From assembly GCA_033557465.1 (NCBI GenBank), contig JAWIIG010000037.1:2108001-2172000 (forward strand): a stretch of DNA of 64,000 nucleotides, given 5' to 3'. Under the pieces are notes generated by a model. The model saw nothing but the letters and a program-made list of their open reading frames with translations. It was not told the origin of the DNA and ran no database searches. The translations under genes and the position numbers were made by a program. The DNA is from Ichthyophis bannanicus (taxonomy: Eukaryota; Chordata; Amphibia; Gymnophiona; Ichthyophiidae). This document shows, one piece after another, positions 52,248 to 62,778 of this stretch. Numbering within the stretch: the stretch's first letter is position 1; each line of letters starts with the position of its first letter.

Positions 52248-52267
52248 TTTTTTTCAGTTTTATTTTG

Positions 52268-52985
52268 AGCAAATGAATTATCCTTCACTAGAGAAACCAG
52301 TTTGATGATCCTCATCCACTTTCTGACCCAAAAGGGTTGCCTTTTCATTCAGTTTTTGAATTTTCTCCAGTTGTGCTTTTAACATAAAAACCTGGAACTC
52401 AATTAACTTGAAATTAACACATTCTGTGAAGAAATATAGTCACCAGTTTTTCCCAAATAATTTCTGTAGATGCAATCTTTAAGTTGATCACTTTGGACTT
52501 AGGAGGTAACAAAAAAAATAGGACACTTGTTCTTCTCAGCCAAAACAGTCTCTTTCAGAGATAAAGGCTTACTGGGCTCAGCAGTCTTCAATATGTCATC
52601 TCTCTGTGGTACTCATCATGTTCAATTTCTTCTGAGAAGCTACGATAGATGACCCCACTGGTCCTTCTATCTCCTGTCAGATTATTCCAGGGCTAACACT
52701 TTCCTTCAGTCGGGTCTCCTACAACTAGACCGGCTTCTTCAAGCATACCTCCCAGTCAAGGGGGAGGGGACCTTCGAGATGGGATTCAATGATGTTTGTT
52801 CCTTAGGGAGCAACAGCAGCTCTCCTTTCCTTGATGCCAACTCCTGCAAGGCATCATCTCTTATTGCCTGCTCTAAGTCCTGCCCAACGTGCTTGTCTAT
52901 TGGACCTGCTTTCTGCGTACCTCCGGAGACTTGATGTTCTCGCACCTTGCTCTGGTGCTTGGGTTTGTCCATGTGATAAGAAGAA
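52268..52985 (-). pseudogene. L1-type ORF1 N-terminal fragment
   Basis: The minus strand reads MDKPKHQSKVREHQVSGGTQ at 52,972, similar in style to the N-terminus of copy B. Later frames give coiled-coil-like INLKIASTEIIWEKLV and FYVKSTTGENSKTE-type pieces. The RRM and C-terminal domain are missing. Either a third ORF1-only L1 derivative or a fragment of an ordinary L1. Confidence 0.45.
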
Positions 52986-53239
52986 GAAGAAAATTCACAA
53001 AAGTAATAAAAACAGAAAGCACACCATTCAGAGCCAAGCTAGGTGTCTGCCCTCTTACTCTACCCACTTTCCGCATAGATTATAACGTGAGTTAAGCTTG
53101 CTCTTGCTAGAATTACTCCTATTTTGAGCAAGAATAAATATAGTCAGGACTAAGATCTGACTATGCCAAATAAAAATCATGTATATATTTGGGGTTTGTG
53201 GGTATGTATGTCAGCAGAGGGGAAGATACTAAGGGCCCA

Positions 53240-53845
53240 ATATTCAATTGGGTAGCCTATTCCAAATACGAACACATCACCCCCATCCTCAAACACTTCC
53301 ACTGGCTTCCCTTACAAAGCAGAATCCTCTACAAAATCCTTCTAATGATTCACAGAGCTCTGAACCATCAATCATCTACCCACCTTCGCTCCCTCATTAC
53401 ACCACAGCCTTCGAACAGACTATGAAGAACCTCCACAATTAACATGCTAACTACCCCCCCCCCCCAAGATGTAACAAAAAACACCCAACAAGTCCACCCT
53501 AGATCCTTTGAACTTTATGCTCCAACTGCCTGGAACTCTCTTCCTGTCACATAAGAAACACTACAGACCTTCTATCCTTCCATAAACTCCTCAAGACTCA
53601 TCTATTCACTTTCCACTTTGGCCCTACATCTTCCTAACCCTATCCCCCCGAACAGCATTTCTGAATCCACATGAAGGACAAGATATTACAAGCACATGTA
53701 AATAGTTTATCAACCTGTACAAAGTTTTCTTTTCTTTGTACAAAATTACCTGTTTTCGATTAATTGCAAAACCAAGTTCCTTGTAAACCACTTTGACCTC
53801 TGTGAAAAGCGGTATATAAATACAGCTGAATAAATAAAAAGCCCT
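53240..53845 (+). pseudogene. LINE 3' end (L2/Rex1-like)
   Basis: C-terminal ORF2 pieces: EHITPILKHFHWLPLQSRIL, YKILLMIHRALNHQSSTHL, then FELYAPTAWNSLP-like sequence in another frame. The 3' UTR ends 'gtaaaccactttgacctctg', 'aaagcggtatataaatac' and (aaat)n at 53,835. Same family as 42,069-43,563. A C-run at 53,455 marks local slippage. Confidence 0.7.
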
Positions 53846-54415
53846 GCCTGCCGACCTGTAACCCTGGATATTCAATGCCATGCTGACAGTATTGAATATC
53901 TGGGGTCATTGCACAAGCTCCAGAGCCGCCACGGCTAACCGGGTAGCGGCAATATTGCAGTGCTACCCAATTAGCATCCGCGGCAAAAACTAGGCGTGCC
54001 AAAAGCTCGGTGCAATATTGTTGCTACCCGGTCATCAGTACTCCCCACCTCTGCTCCACCCTGGAACACCCCCAATACACCCCGATGCTAATCAGATAGC
54101 ATCGGGGCGCATAAGGGATATAAACTAACTAACTGTTTCTACTCAATTTTGTTATGTTATAGTATAATATTATAGTTTATCTTTATATACTATTACAACG
54201 TACTATAATTTATTGTAAATTAATATGATGTACTGTAATTTATTACAATGTCTTGTATCTCTGTCCTCCATGCCCCAATGTAAACCCTTTTGTTGTCCTC
54301 TTAACCACTTTAATTGAAGGATATGGTGGTATACAAAACTAATTAAATAAATAAATGAGGATATTCAACAGCACTAACAGTGTAGGTGCCGTTCAATATT
54401 CCCGTTTAAGTCATT
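53846..54415. mobile_element. DNA-transposon-like repeat with an inserted LINE 3' end
   Basis: Sequence with 'tattcaatgccatgctgaca' and CpG-rich 'gctacccggtcatcag' runs to about 54,119 and seems to resume at 54,356 with 'gaggatattcaacagcacta'. Between them lies an AT-rich LINE 3' tail ending 'aaccactttaattgaaggat', 'atggtggtatacaaaac' and (aaat)n. Terminal repeats could not be paired with confidence. Confidence 0.4.
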
Positions 54416-54657
54416 GACATGGTTTACTGGACTGTAAACCATGTAAATGTCTTTCGACTATCAGGCCCTGAAGTTGCATCTAGAGATAGTGAAGACTTTT
54501 CCTGCACATTCCAGATATCTTTTTTATGCTTGCAACACATATGTACAATATGTATGCATATATTTGAGAGAAAAAATGTCAAAGCTATTTACTCAAAGTT
54601 TGTTTTACCCACATAAATCATTTATATGAAAATCTACTCTCCATCAGTGTCACTCAA

Positions 54658-55078
54658 AGGGGCCCTTTTACTAAAGTGTACTAAGTGGGTAAAACACATT
54701 TCAGCACTCAGCTACTGTCAGCATAGGGCCACAGTAACTGTTACTGCACAGCGGGTCCATATTGTGCACTGTCAATGTTGCAATTAGCATGGGTGCATGG
54801 GTGCACTTAATGGGTGTTTTTATTATAAAACGATTTTGTTACATAACCATGTCTAAGGCGGTATATCAAAATTTTAATAAACATAAACATAATGACACCT
54901 CAATGGCTAGTGTTAAGTACACCCACATAAATTGTGAATGCTGCTGCTGCGCTTTAAGGTACATTTAGTGTGGTAATTTCCAGGAACTTGCTGGACACAC
55001 CCTCAACAGTTAGTACATGATTGTTTCACTTAGCACGTGTTCAAATGTACTCAAAACGTGCATTAGTAAAAGGGCCCC
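54658..55078. mobile_element. MITE with inserted LINE 3' tail
   Basis: The left end 'ggggcccttttactaaag' and the right end 'cattagtaaaagggcccc' are inverted repeats of about 16 bases. Inside, near 54,820-54,890, a LINE-type 3' tail 'aaggcggtatatcaaaattt', then 'aataaacataaac', is embedded, matching the tail of the LINE ending at 38,930. There is no coding capacity. Confidence 0.7.
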
Positions 55079-55255
55079 AAAGTGCATACAGTGTGTGATA
55101 ATGCACCCTATATTATTAGCCTCAGTATGAGGAAGAATTCCAGAGGGGAGGATGTATGTAGGTGAGAGAAGGAAAATAAAGCATGTAGATTATATTTTCA
55201 AATCCATGTAGGTTAATATTAGGTCAATTTGCAGCTGCAGCTTTGGTGTTGAAAA

Positions 55256-55918
55256 AATATGTATATTCAATGCATTAAACAGAGAGAGGCACATTCTGAC
55301 CTGACCGTCCAGCCCCTAGTGCGGCCGATCAGAAGTGAGACGCCCAAAAGTAGACCCGATTCTGATCCCGCAGGGGCCAGACGTGGCGCGGGATCAGAAT
55401 TGGATATACGGCCCAAATGTGCAGGCCAGGCCCCGTTTCTGGCCAGCCTGCACGCACAGCAGAGCCCCGGCTACCTCAGTCAGGCTCCTGAATGGCACCA
55501 CAAATGCCGGCCAATACAGATATTTTTCTTTCCCTGCAGCAGGCCTCCCATGGCCAGGGTCCGGCATTGGGGATCCTCCTGCACCCCCTACCTTTTTGGC
55601 CTATCCCAGCAGCATGATCCCCCAATGTCCAGGGGGACTAATTCTACCTCTGAGGTGGAATAAGTCCTTCATCCATGTTCATGGCCCCGGAAGTACAGGG
55701 GCGACTTCAGAATCTACCCTGTATGTCTGGGGTTGTGGCCTGCCCATGCTCCACCCTCGCTCTGCCTCGGTAACGCCCTTTCCGGACCCCATCTAAGTAC
55801 AAATGAGCTGTTCATACGGGGAGGCAGAAGCCGGGACGGCAGGGGAGCGAATAGTGGGCTATTCATGCCACTGAATGACCCCCATAGGCAGCACAGCTGA
55901 ATATACTTAGAATATACA
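55256..55918. other. GC-rich repeat-like block, unassigned
   Basis: A CpG-containing block with frames rich in Pro/Arg/Gly stands out from AT-rich flanks. The ends 'tgtatattcaatgcat' and 'gctgaatatacttag' hint at inverted termini of a DNA transposon. No protein is recognised. Confidence 0.3.
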
Positions 55919-56061
55919 GTAGAGACCACTGGCAAACTATATGTATAGTGGCAGATATTGCTATTATATGTATTATTAGGAAACCTAACTCTGCTCAAAC
56001 TCTATACACTACAGTAAGGGCCAAAACAGCAAGAATGACTTTTGCTGGCGATATCTCTATA

Positions 56062-56490
56062 GCGGGTAATTTTATGCATTATGCCTTGATTTATGTGCAT
56101 GTTTATGCATGTAAATCTAAATATTTTAGTCAATATATGCGCTCAATAGACATTTACACATGTATTTGAAATGTTGCTATTCTGAAAGTAATTGCGTCAG
56201 GCTGATCACATTTACTTTCACTGTGGCATGTATAGGGGCAGAATTAGAAAGAAGCATGGGTGGATCATTAAATATGTGCTGAAATGATAAACTACTATCA
56301 TTTATAGACGGTTTTGCAAAAGCTAGGCACAGTCATCTACACCAGCCATAAGACTGGAGTAAGTACTTGCAACTTAAATAAATGTGTGTATCTTTGATCT
56401 TACACCCTATTTTGATTTTATAAAAAGGTGAGAAATATACACGTTAAAAAGGCATTAACCTAGCCCTGCCCTTTAAAATTACCCTTCTAG
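56062..56490. mobile_element. MITE-like element
   Basis: The left end 'agcgggtaattttatgca' and the right end 'ctttaaaattacccttctag' share an inverted 'gggtaatttta' core, as does the element at 30,917. It is AT-rich and non-coding. Boundaries are approximate. Confidence 0.4.
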
Positions 56491-56875
56491 TGTCTTTACA
56501 AATTGGTGGCCAAAAGGGTTATACATTTACTAGTTGATGGTAAACCAATAATTCCTTTTGAATATTGACTCTGTCTGCACAGCAAGAAGCTGCAAATGTT
56601 CACAAGTAGTTTCAACCCACCACAGCTTTCAAAGGGAGAACACCTGTGTTCATTCCCCTTGAGAACAAGTGGGTACACAAGTCAAAACGTATTTGCAGAC
56701 ACTGCCCATTGCAGACAGTTTGGAATTTTCCCCTTAATAAATATCAGATTTTATGAACTTGTTATTTGTATTTTATTTGTTCTATTTGTCTTCTAAAAGA
56801 CAAAAAGAATTTGGATGAATTAAATCCCACTTTATTACCAATAAAACATAAAATATTCCTACATTTTCTTCTTAC

Positions 56876-56995
56876 CTGCAAATAGAGATATTCAAAAGCT
56901 ACTGGATCCTCTTGCAGAAGATCCCAAGGATCCCTTGGGACAAAACAAATGCGAAAGAGGCACCTGTAGTCATGTGACTCTCTCTTCTGAACTAC
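56876..56995 (-). CDS. frmpd1: FRMPD-family FERM-domain exon (upstream of the two)
   Basis: A 120-bp internal exon on the minus strand, exactly 40 codons, has the acceptor 'tcattgtgcattgcag' and donor 'gtaagaag'. It encodes [20 protein letters not shown], then [20 protein letters not shown]. The block [11 protein letters not shown] followed, across the intron, by SCSDVLQERF is the FERM F1-F2 region of FRMPD scaffold proteins. Both exon ends are phase 0. No other exon of the gene was found in the window. Paralogue assignment (FRMPD1 rather than 3 or 4) is from memory. Confidence 0.8.
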
Positions 56996-57498
56996 CTGCA
57001 ATGCACAATGAGAAGCATTAATTATTCACTTCCATAGCAGATAGTAGAGGTCATTTTAGAAATAGCGGTATTTATACTTGTAAATTGTATACATCTGTAA
57101 ATGATGATTTCAGAAAGCCGCTATTTACTCATGAAGATGGCCAGAAGCAAAGATAAAAGTAAGCCAGATGTCCTTCAGTACAGAGTTTAAAGATTCCAAA
57201 TTACACCTATCAACTATAACTAGATTAATATATACCTGTATGCAAATACTAGAAGTCTAAAACATAAGATGGAAAGCTAGAATATATAGCACTGAATGAA
57301 AGGTTAGATATGATTGGCATCTCAGAGATTTGGTGGAAGGAGGACAATAATGGGACACTGTGACATCTGGGTATAAACTATATCACAATAATAGAGTAGA
57401 TCAAGTTGGTGGAGTGGTTGCGCTTAATGTTAGAGAGGGCATTGAATCACATAGGACTAAATTTTTTCAGGAAACAAAAAACACTGTAGAATCTCTAT

Positions 57499-57839
57499 GG
57501 GGCTTGTTTATTAAGCAGCGGTAGCGGCTTCCGACCGATATCGGAGCCACGGCCCATTGAATTCAATGGGGCCGCGGCTCCGATATCAGTCAGAACATAA
57601 GATATGCCATACTGGGTCAAACCGAGGTCCATCAAGCCCAGTATCCTGTTCCCAACAGTGGCCAATCTAGGTCTTAAGTACCTAGCTGTCTCCCCAAAAG
57701 ACACAGGTTCCTCAATGCTTGTATTGGGTCAAGCAGAGATATCCCGGGTCCCTTTTAATAATGGTTTATGAAACTTTCCTCCAGGAACTTGTCCAAACCT
57801 CTTTTAAACCCAGCTACCACTGCTTGGTAAACAAGCCCC
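57499..57839. mobile_element. Hairpin MITE (copy 2), itself interrupted
   Basis: The left end 'ggggcttgtttattaagc' and right end 'gcttggtaaacaagcccc' match copy 1 at 16,879. The arms meet at 'cccattgaattcaatgggg'. The 3-bp duplication 'tat' flanks it (57,496-57,498 and 57,840-57,842). The CR1 at about 32,198 shows the empty site 'gaatctctatggat'. The right arm is split by a CR1 3'-end fragment (57,591-57,816). Confidence 0.85.
57591..57816 (-). repeat. CR1 3'-end fragment inside the hairpin MITE
   Basis: Starts 'agaacataagatatgcc', continues 'atactgggtcaaaccgaggt', and ends 'ttttaaacccagctac'. It is the reverse complement of the CR1 3' UTR and last codons. It lies in the right arm between 'ccgatatcagtc' and 'cactgcttgg', so three insertion layers (CR1, MITE, CR1 fragment) are visible here. 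Confidence 0.8.
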
Positions 57840-58112
57840 TATGGATAGAAGTTCCATGTAAAAAGAAAACGGTGATGGCAGTGAGGGTGTACTACTGACC
57901 GCCGGGCCAGAATGAACAGATGAATGATGAAATGCTAAACGAAATCATGGAAGCTAATAAAAATTAAAATATAATAATAATGGGTGATTTCAATTACCCC
58001 AGTATCGACTGGGTCAATGTCACAACAGGACATGCTAGAAAGATAAAGTTTCTAGGTGAAATAATTGATTGCTTCTGCAGCTGGTTCATGAACTGAGAGG
58101 AAGGAAGCTATT

Positions 58113-59896
58113 TTGGATCTAATTATTAGTGGAACACAGAATCTGGTGCAAGAGATAAGGGTTTTGGGGTCACTTGGCAATAGTGATCATAGAATGATCA
58201 CATTTGGTTTCATAAATGGAAGAAAGACAGCAAGGAAATTCAAAGCACTGCCTTTTAACTTTCAAAATGGAGACTATGATAAAATGAGGAAAATAGTTAA
58301 TAAAAGACTAAAAGGAGCAGCTGCAAAGATTAAAGACTTACAGCAAGCATGGGCATTGTTTAAAACTACTATCTTGGAAGCCCAGATCAGCTGTATTCCA
58401 CGCTTTAAGAAAAGTGGAAGGAAGGCCAAAAAACTGCCAGCATGGTTCAAAGGTGAAGCTACAATGCAACCCAAAAAAGCATCCTTCAGGAAATGGAAAA
58501 AGGAGCCTAATGTTGAACACCAGAAACAATATAAGCATTAGGAAGGCGTTAATAAGGCAGGCAAAGAGAGAATTTGAAAAGAAGCTTGCCATGGAAGCAA
58601 AAATGCATAATAAAAGTTTTTTCAAGCGCATTCGTAGCAAAAACCTTGTGAGAGAGTCAGGTGGACCATTGGATGAAATTGGTAAAAGGGGTGCTAAGGG
58701 AGGACAAGACCATAGCGGAGAGACTGAATGATTTCTTTACTTTGGTCTTTACTGGAGAAGATGTAGGGAAGTTACCCGTGCCTGAAATGATATATAAAGG
58801 TGAGGTAGCGGAAGAATTGAAAGAAATATTGATAAACCAGGAGACTGTATTATACAGTACCTGTTTGATAAAACTGAAGAGTAGCAAATCACCTGGACTG
58901 GATGCTATACATCCAAGGGTGTTGAAAGAACTGAAATATGAGATTGCAGACCTAGTGCTACTAATCTGTGGACTATCATTAAAATCATCTGTAGTACCTG
59001 AGGATTGGAGAGTGGCCAATGTAAGCCCAATTTTTGAAATTGGTTCCAGGGGTGATCAAGGAAACTACAGACCAGTGAGCCTGATGTTAATACTGGGCAA
59101 AATGGTAGAAACTATTATAAAGAATAATATTACCAAACATGTAGATAGCCATGGTTTAATGAGAGAAAACCAACAAGGATTTTGCCAAGGAAAGTATTGT
59201 CTTATTAATCTGTGTGAATAAACAGGTAGACAAAGGTGAGCTGATTGACATAGTGTATCTGAATTTTTAGAAAGCCTTTGACAAGAGAGATTCTTAGCGA
59301 AATTAAAAATTCATGGGAAAGGAGGCAGTGTAATATTGTGGATCTGGAACTGGTTAAAAGATAGAAAGTAGGGATAAATGGCCAATTTTCTCAAAGGAGA
59401 AAGGTGAATAGTGGAGTACCCAGGGATCTGTGCTGGGCCTGCTGCTTTTTAACATATTCATAAACGACCTAGAAATAGGAATAGCGAGTGAGGTGATCAA
59501 ATTTGCAAATGACACAAAAGTATTTAAAGTTGTTAAAACGGAAAAGGATTGTGAACAATTGTAATAGGACCTTTAAAAATTGGAAGACTGCATGTCTAAA
59601 TGGCAGATGAAATTTAAGGAAGACAAGTGCAAAGCTATGCACTTAGGAAAGAACAACTCAATCTATGGTTACATGATGCAAAGTACCACCTTAGAAACCA
59701 CACCCAGGAAAAAGATGTAGGTGTCATCGTGGATAATACATTGAAACCGTCCACCCAGTGTGCAGTGGTGGCCAAGAAAGCAAATAGAATGCTAGCAACC
59801 ATAAGGAAGGGAATGGAGAATAAAATAAAGGGTATTATAATGCCTCTGTATCATTTCATGTTGCAACCACACCTTGAATATTGTGTGCAATTTTGA
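58113..59896 (+). pseudogene. CR1 ORF2, endonuclease end through RT, degraded
   Basis: Pieces in order: the endonuclease end with SLGNSDHRMITFGF (SDH motif) at 58,160-58,210; the linker FKALPFNFQNGDYDKMRKIV; the RT start ERLNDFFTLVFTGEDVGKLP, SPGLDAIHPRVLKELKYEI and NYRPVSLMLILGKMVE to 59,221; then frameshifted remains of motif A, motif B and 'tttgcaaatgacac' (catalytic region, first Asp changed to Asn); finally EKDVGVIVDNTLKPS and MPLYHFMLQPHLEYCVQF to 59,896. Clearly dead. Confidence 0.8.
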
Positions 59897-60482
59897 TTGC
59901 CATATCTTAAAAAGGATATAGCTGAATTCGAAAAGGTACAAAAAAGAGTGACAAAAATGGTAAAGGGAATGGAAGGATTCCCCTATGAGGAGAGGCTTAA
60001 AAGGTTGGGACCCTTCAACTTGGAAAAGAGATAGCTGAGGGCAGATTTATAGAGGTCTATAAATTAATGAATGGAGTGGAACGGGTAACTGTAGATCGGT
60101 TATTTACACCATGAAAAAGTAGAAAGACTAGAGAACACACCATGAAGCTAAAATGCAACCCACTTAAGACTAATAAGAGAAAATATTTTTTCACTCAACA
60201 TATAATCAAAATCTAGAAATCGTTACTGGAGAATGTAATAAAAGCTGTTAGTTTATCTCGGTTTAAAAAGTTCCTGGAGGAAAGGTCCATAAACCATTAT
60301 TAAAGAGAACCCGGGAAATCCACTGCTTGTCCTGGGACAAGCACTGTTGAACCTGTTTGCCACTTTGGGAGCCTGCCAAGTACTAGTGGGCTGGATTGGC
60401 CACTGCTGGAAACAGGATACTGGGCTTGATGAGCCTCGGTCTGACCCACTATGGTATTTCTTATGCTCTTACGTTATGTTCT

Positions 60483-61596
60483 TAATCTTCTGTCCAAAGG
60501 CCAAGCCACATGTGAGGGCAAGATGTCCTTACCTCCACTGTACCTCCTAAGCCAAACAACATTCTCACATACAGGTCTGCTGGGCTGCAGTGCAGTAATA
60601 ATCTCTTAGGCAGCACATCTGCAGGGCGTGCGTTCCCTTGTAATCTGCTGTACACAGCAAGATAATTACTTTTGCACAGAAACCTCATTCATGACCCATG
60701 AGGTCCATCCAGACCATCTTGCTCCCTCCGAGGGGCCATGCACACTTGCTCCTTTGTCGTGCAAGACATGCAGATACTGGGCAATGCTCTATTAATGACT
60801 CACCACTATGGCTGCAATGTGGGCTATGTGTTCCGGTATTGGTTAACTCCTTTATTTCCCAGGATGCACCTCACAATATGAGCACTTTTGCCGCTATGGA
60901 GAATGCAGCGATCCATCACATGAGTTCTGTAATGTACAGGCACATTGTATGTTTCATGGAACTAACAGCCGTCACATGTACAAGTCTTCCTTTTCACCGG
61001 CCACCCTGAATGTGAGGAAGGACACACATCACTGGTCCTGAGCCCATGCACTGCAATAGATGGTTTCTCCAGATTTTGAAGATAATCTATTTTATTGACA
61101 AAATGTTGCAGCTGTTGAATGCGGTAGGTGATGCTAGCTGTTTGGTATCCTGCACAACTGCAGGAGGTTAGAGTGGTATGTCTTGCCTAGCACTTGTTTC
61201 ATGCACCCATTCGTGAGGGATTTTCGTGTAACATCTTCTGTAATGCTTTAGGACTGGGGCAGCTGTTTCCAAGGAACCTGAATGTAGTGAGTGTAGGTTA
61301 TACAGGAAGGGGGTGCTGGTGCCAACCCGTAGGGCCTGCCAAAACCAAAGTCAGCATCGTGTTACCAGCAGCCAAATAAAAGCTGCTCTCCTTTCTTTCT
61401 GAGACATCTAATCAGCTAGATCAATCCCAGTCATCCTGCATATATTCTGCAACAGTGTTCTGTATCCGTCACTCACATAACATCTGTGCCTGGCCTGTTA
61501 GTCACAACCCACTGCATTTACACATAACCAAAATGAAGATGTTGGCTTCATACAAGCAGTATGGTCATCTAACAGCCTGGCTGGTGACTGGACAGC
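60483..61596. other. Unassigned sequence
   Basis: Short frames on both strands with no recognisable domain, and no exon with good splice sites matching FERM-domain sequence. It may be old DNA-transposon sequence or unique intron. Confidence 0.35.
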
Positions 61597-61830
61597 CATA
61601 GAAACATGACAACAGAAAAAGACCCTATCAAGTCTGCCCTTCCATCAACTACAATAGTGCCCTTTTTTCCTTTAGAGAACTTCTGTGCTTGTCCCATGTT
61701 TTTTGGAATTCAGATACTGTCCTTGTCTCTACCACCTCCACTGGGAGACTATTCCACTCAACTACCGCTCTTTCCATAAAGAAATATTTCCGCATATTAG
61801 AAACATAGAAACATGACGACAAAAAAACCT
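61597..61830 (-). repeat. CR1 3' ends, minus strand, two in tandem
   Basis: 'catagaaacatgacaacag' at 61,597 begins a CR1 3' fragment in reverse orientation (compare the forward end at 18,490-18,536). It runs through 'actccactgggagactattc'. At 61,800 a second one starts ('gaaacatagaaacatgacga') and is cut after about 30 bases by the LTR at 61,831. The 'tttctatg' tail microsatellite is the shared landmark. Confidence 0.75.
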
Positions 61831-62778
61831 GTGATAAGGAAGCTTATCATAGCTCAGGTAGGAGCTATAGAAAAGATGATGTGACTCTGAACAAGCAACC
61901 TGTCAGTTCTGGTAGAAGCAAGAAAACAGAGTTTTCACATAAAAGACTACCAGTCCCAGAATGCACCAGGTTTCCAGCAGCCATGAGAGGGGCTGAAGTG
62001 AGAAAAATGTGTGCAATCAAGAGAGCTATGAGGTAATCCCTAAGCACTCATCTCAAAGGGCAGAGCCTGATTCAAGACAGCTGCGCTGTGTTAGGGAGCA
62101 GCACACATTAGAACAGGATAAGAATAGAGATTATTCTTCAGATAACAGCTTCAGGGAGAGCTACAAGAACAGCTTCAGAAAGAGATACAGAGACAGCAAC
62201 GGCTACAAGCTCAAGCACCAGTATCACCTGGAGAAACAGAAGCCAAGCCAAGCGGATAGAGAAAGAAGGAAACTCTCTAAAAAGGAAGAGAAGAAAGCCC
62301 ATTGGAAGGTCTGGGAGATTCCAAGGCAGTACCCATACTGGGAGGTATTCCAAATGCCAGCAGAGTCCATTGGACTGGATTCAGCCAGAGAAATGGATTG
62401 GCAGAGATAGGAATCACCAGTGGCTACCTGGAAGAGAAGACTGCATGTGGAAGGGACTTTCAGACCAAGGCCAGAAGGTATGTGAGAGGAGATCCAGTGT
62501 CCAGGGATCAAGATTGGAAGGCTGGACATCAGAATTGGATTACATATTGGCCAGGCTATACAGAGAGGAATAATGATAGCAGGAGAGGCTCAGGTATGAA
62601 CACTGATCCAGACCCTATCTATAATAGAGAATGGCAGCAAGGGAATGAGCATTCTCATGATAGTGCCTTAATGAAAGACTCGTCTGTGCCAATGTATGAT
62701 AATGACCCTATGCTGATTGATACAGCAGATGAAAGTACAGTTTATATGGACTGTTCTCTATCTAAATGCTATTGCTAG
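61831..62778 (+). pseudogene. ORF within the LTR, unknown function
   Basis: The frame is open from the first LTR base (CDKEAYHSSGRSYRKDDVTL) to a stop near 62,037. Coding-like sequence continues in a second frame (NSFRESYKNSFRKRYRDSNG) to 62,410 and in a third segment from about 62,302 to TAG at 62,778 that ends YMDCSLSKCYC. The product would be about 300 residues, very rich in Arg, Lys, Ser, Tyr and acidic residues. I recognise no domain. The first codons (CDKEAY) and the MDCS near the end recur in the LTR fragment at 40,394. Either a real accessory protein reading into U3, now frameshifted, or chance openness of A/G-rich DNA. Confidence 0.35.

Larger units (their letters stand above)
49942..52253 (-). 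mobile_element. Penelope-like element with inverted terminal arms
   Basis: A 2.3-kb insertion flanked by 14-base duplications 'tcagttttattttg' at 49,928-49,941 and 52,254-52,267. It holds a minus-strand ORF with RT and GIY-YIG endonuclease (50,467-51,932). About 315 bp is present at both sides in inverted orientation (about 49,998-50,312 and 51,933-52,247), differing at very few positions. The ORF is cut at its N-terminus exactly where the inverted arm begins. Truncated Penelope-like copies with an inverted LTR-like segment are known for this class. Confidence 0.9.
57130..60482 (+). mobile_element. CR1 LINE with endonuclease, RT and 3' end
   Basis: It begins near 57,130 in the ORF1-ORF2 region, homologous to 31,830 onward. 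The endonuclease (57,230-58,230, split by a MITE), linker, RT (58,661-59,900), C-terminus (to about 60,280) and 3' UTR (ending 'gctcttacgttatgttctta' at 60,482) follow. Frames are broken many times. This copy is a useful paralogous reference for insertions in the CR1s at 31,360 and 46,324. Confidence 0.85.

Noticed and set aside
55259..55796. Overlapping 134- and 153-codon plus-strand frames
   Set aside because: GC-rich repeat-like block with no recognisable domain or splice context; probably composition-driven.
60483..61596. A third FRMPD-like exon or a Harbinger gene in the unassigned block
   Set aside because: I scanned both strands for FERM-like peptide with splice sites and for HARBI1 landmarks and found none.
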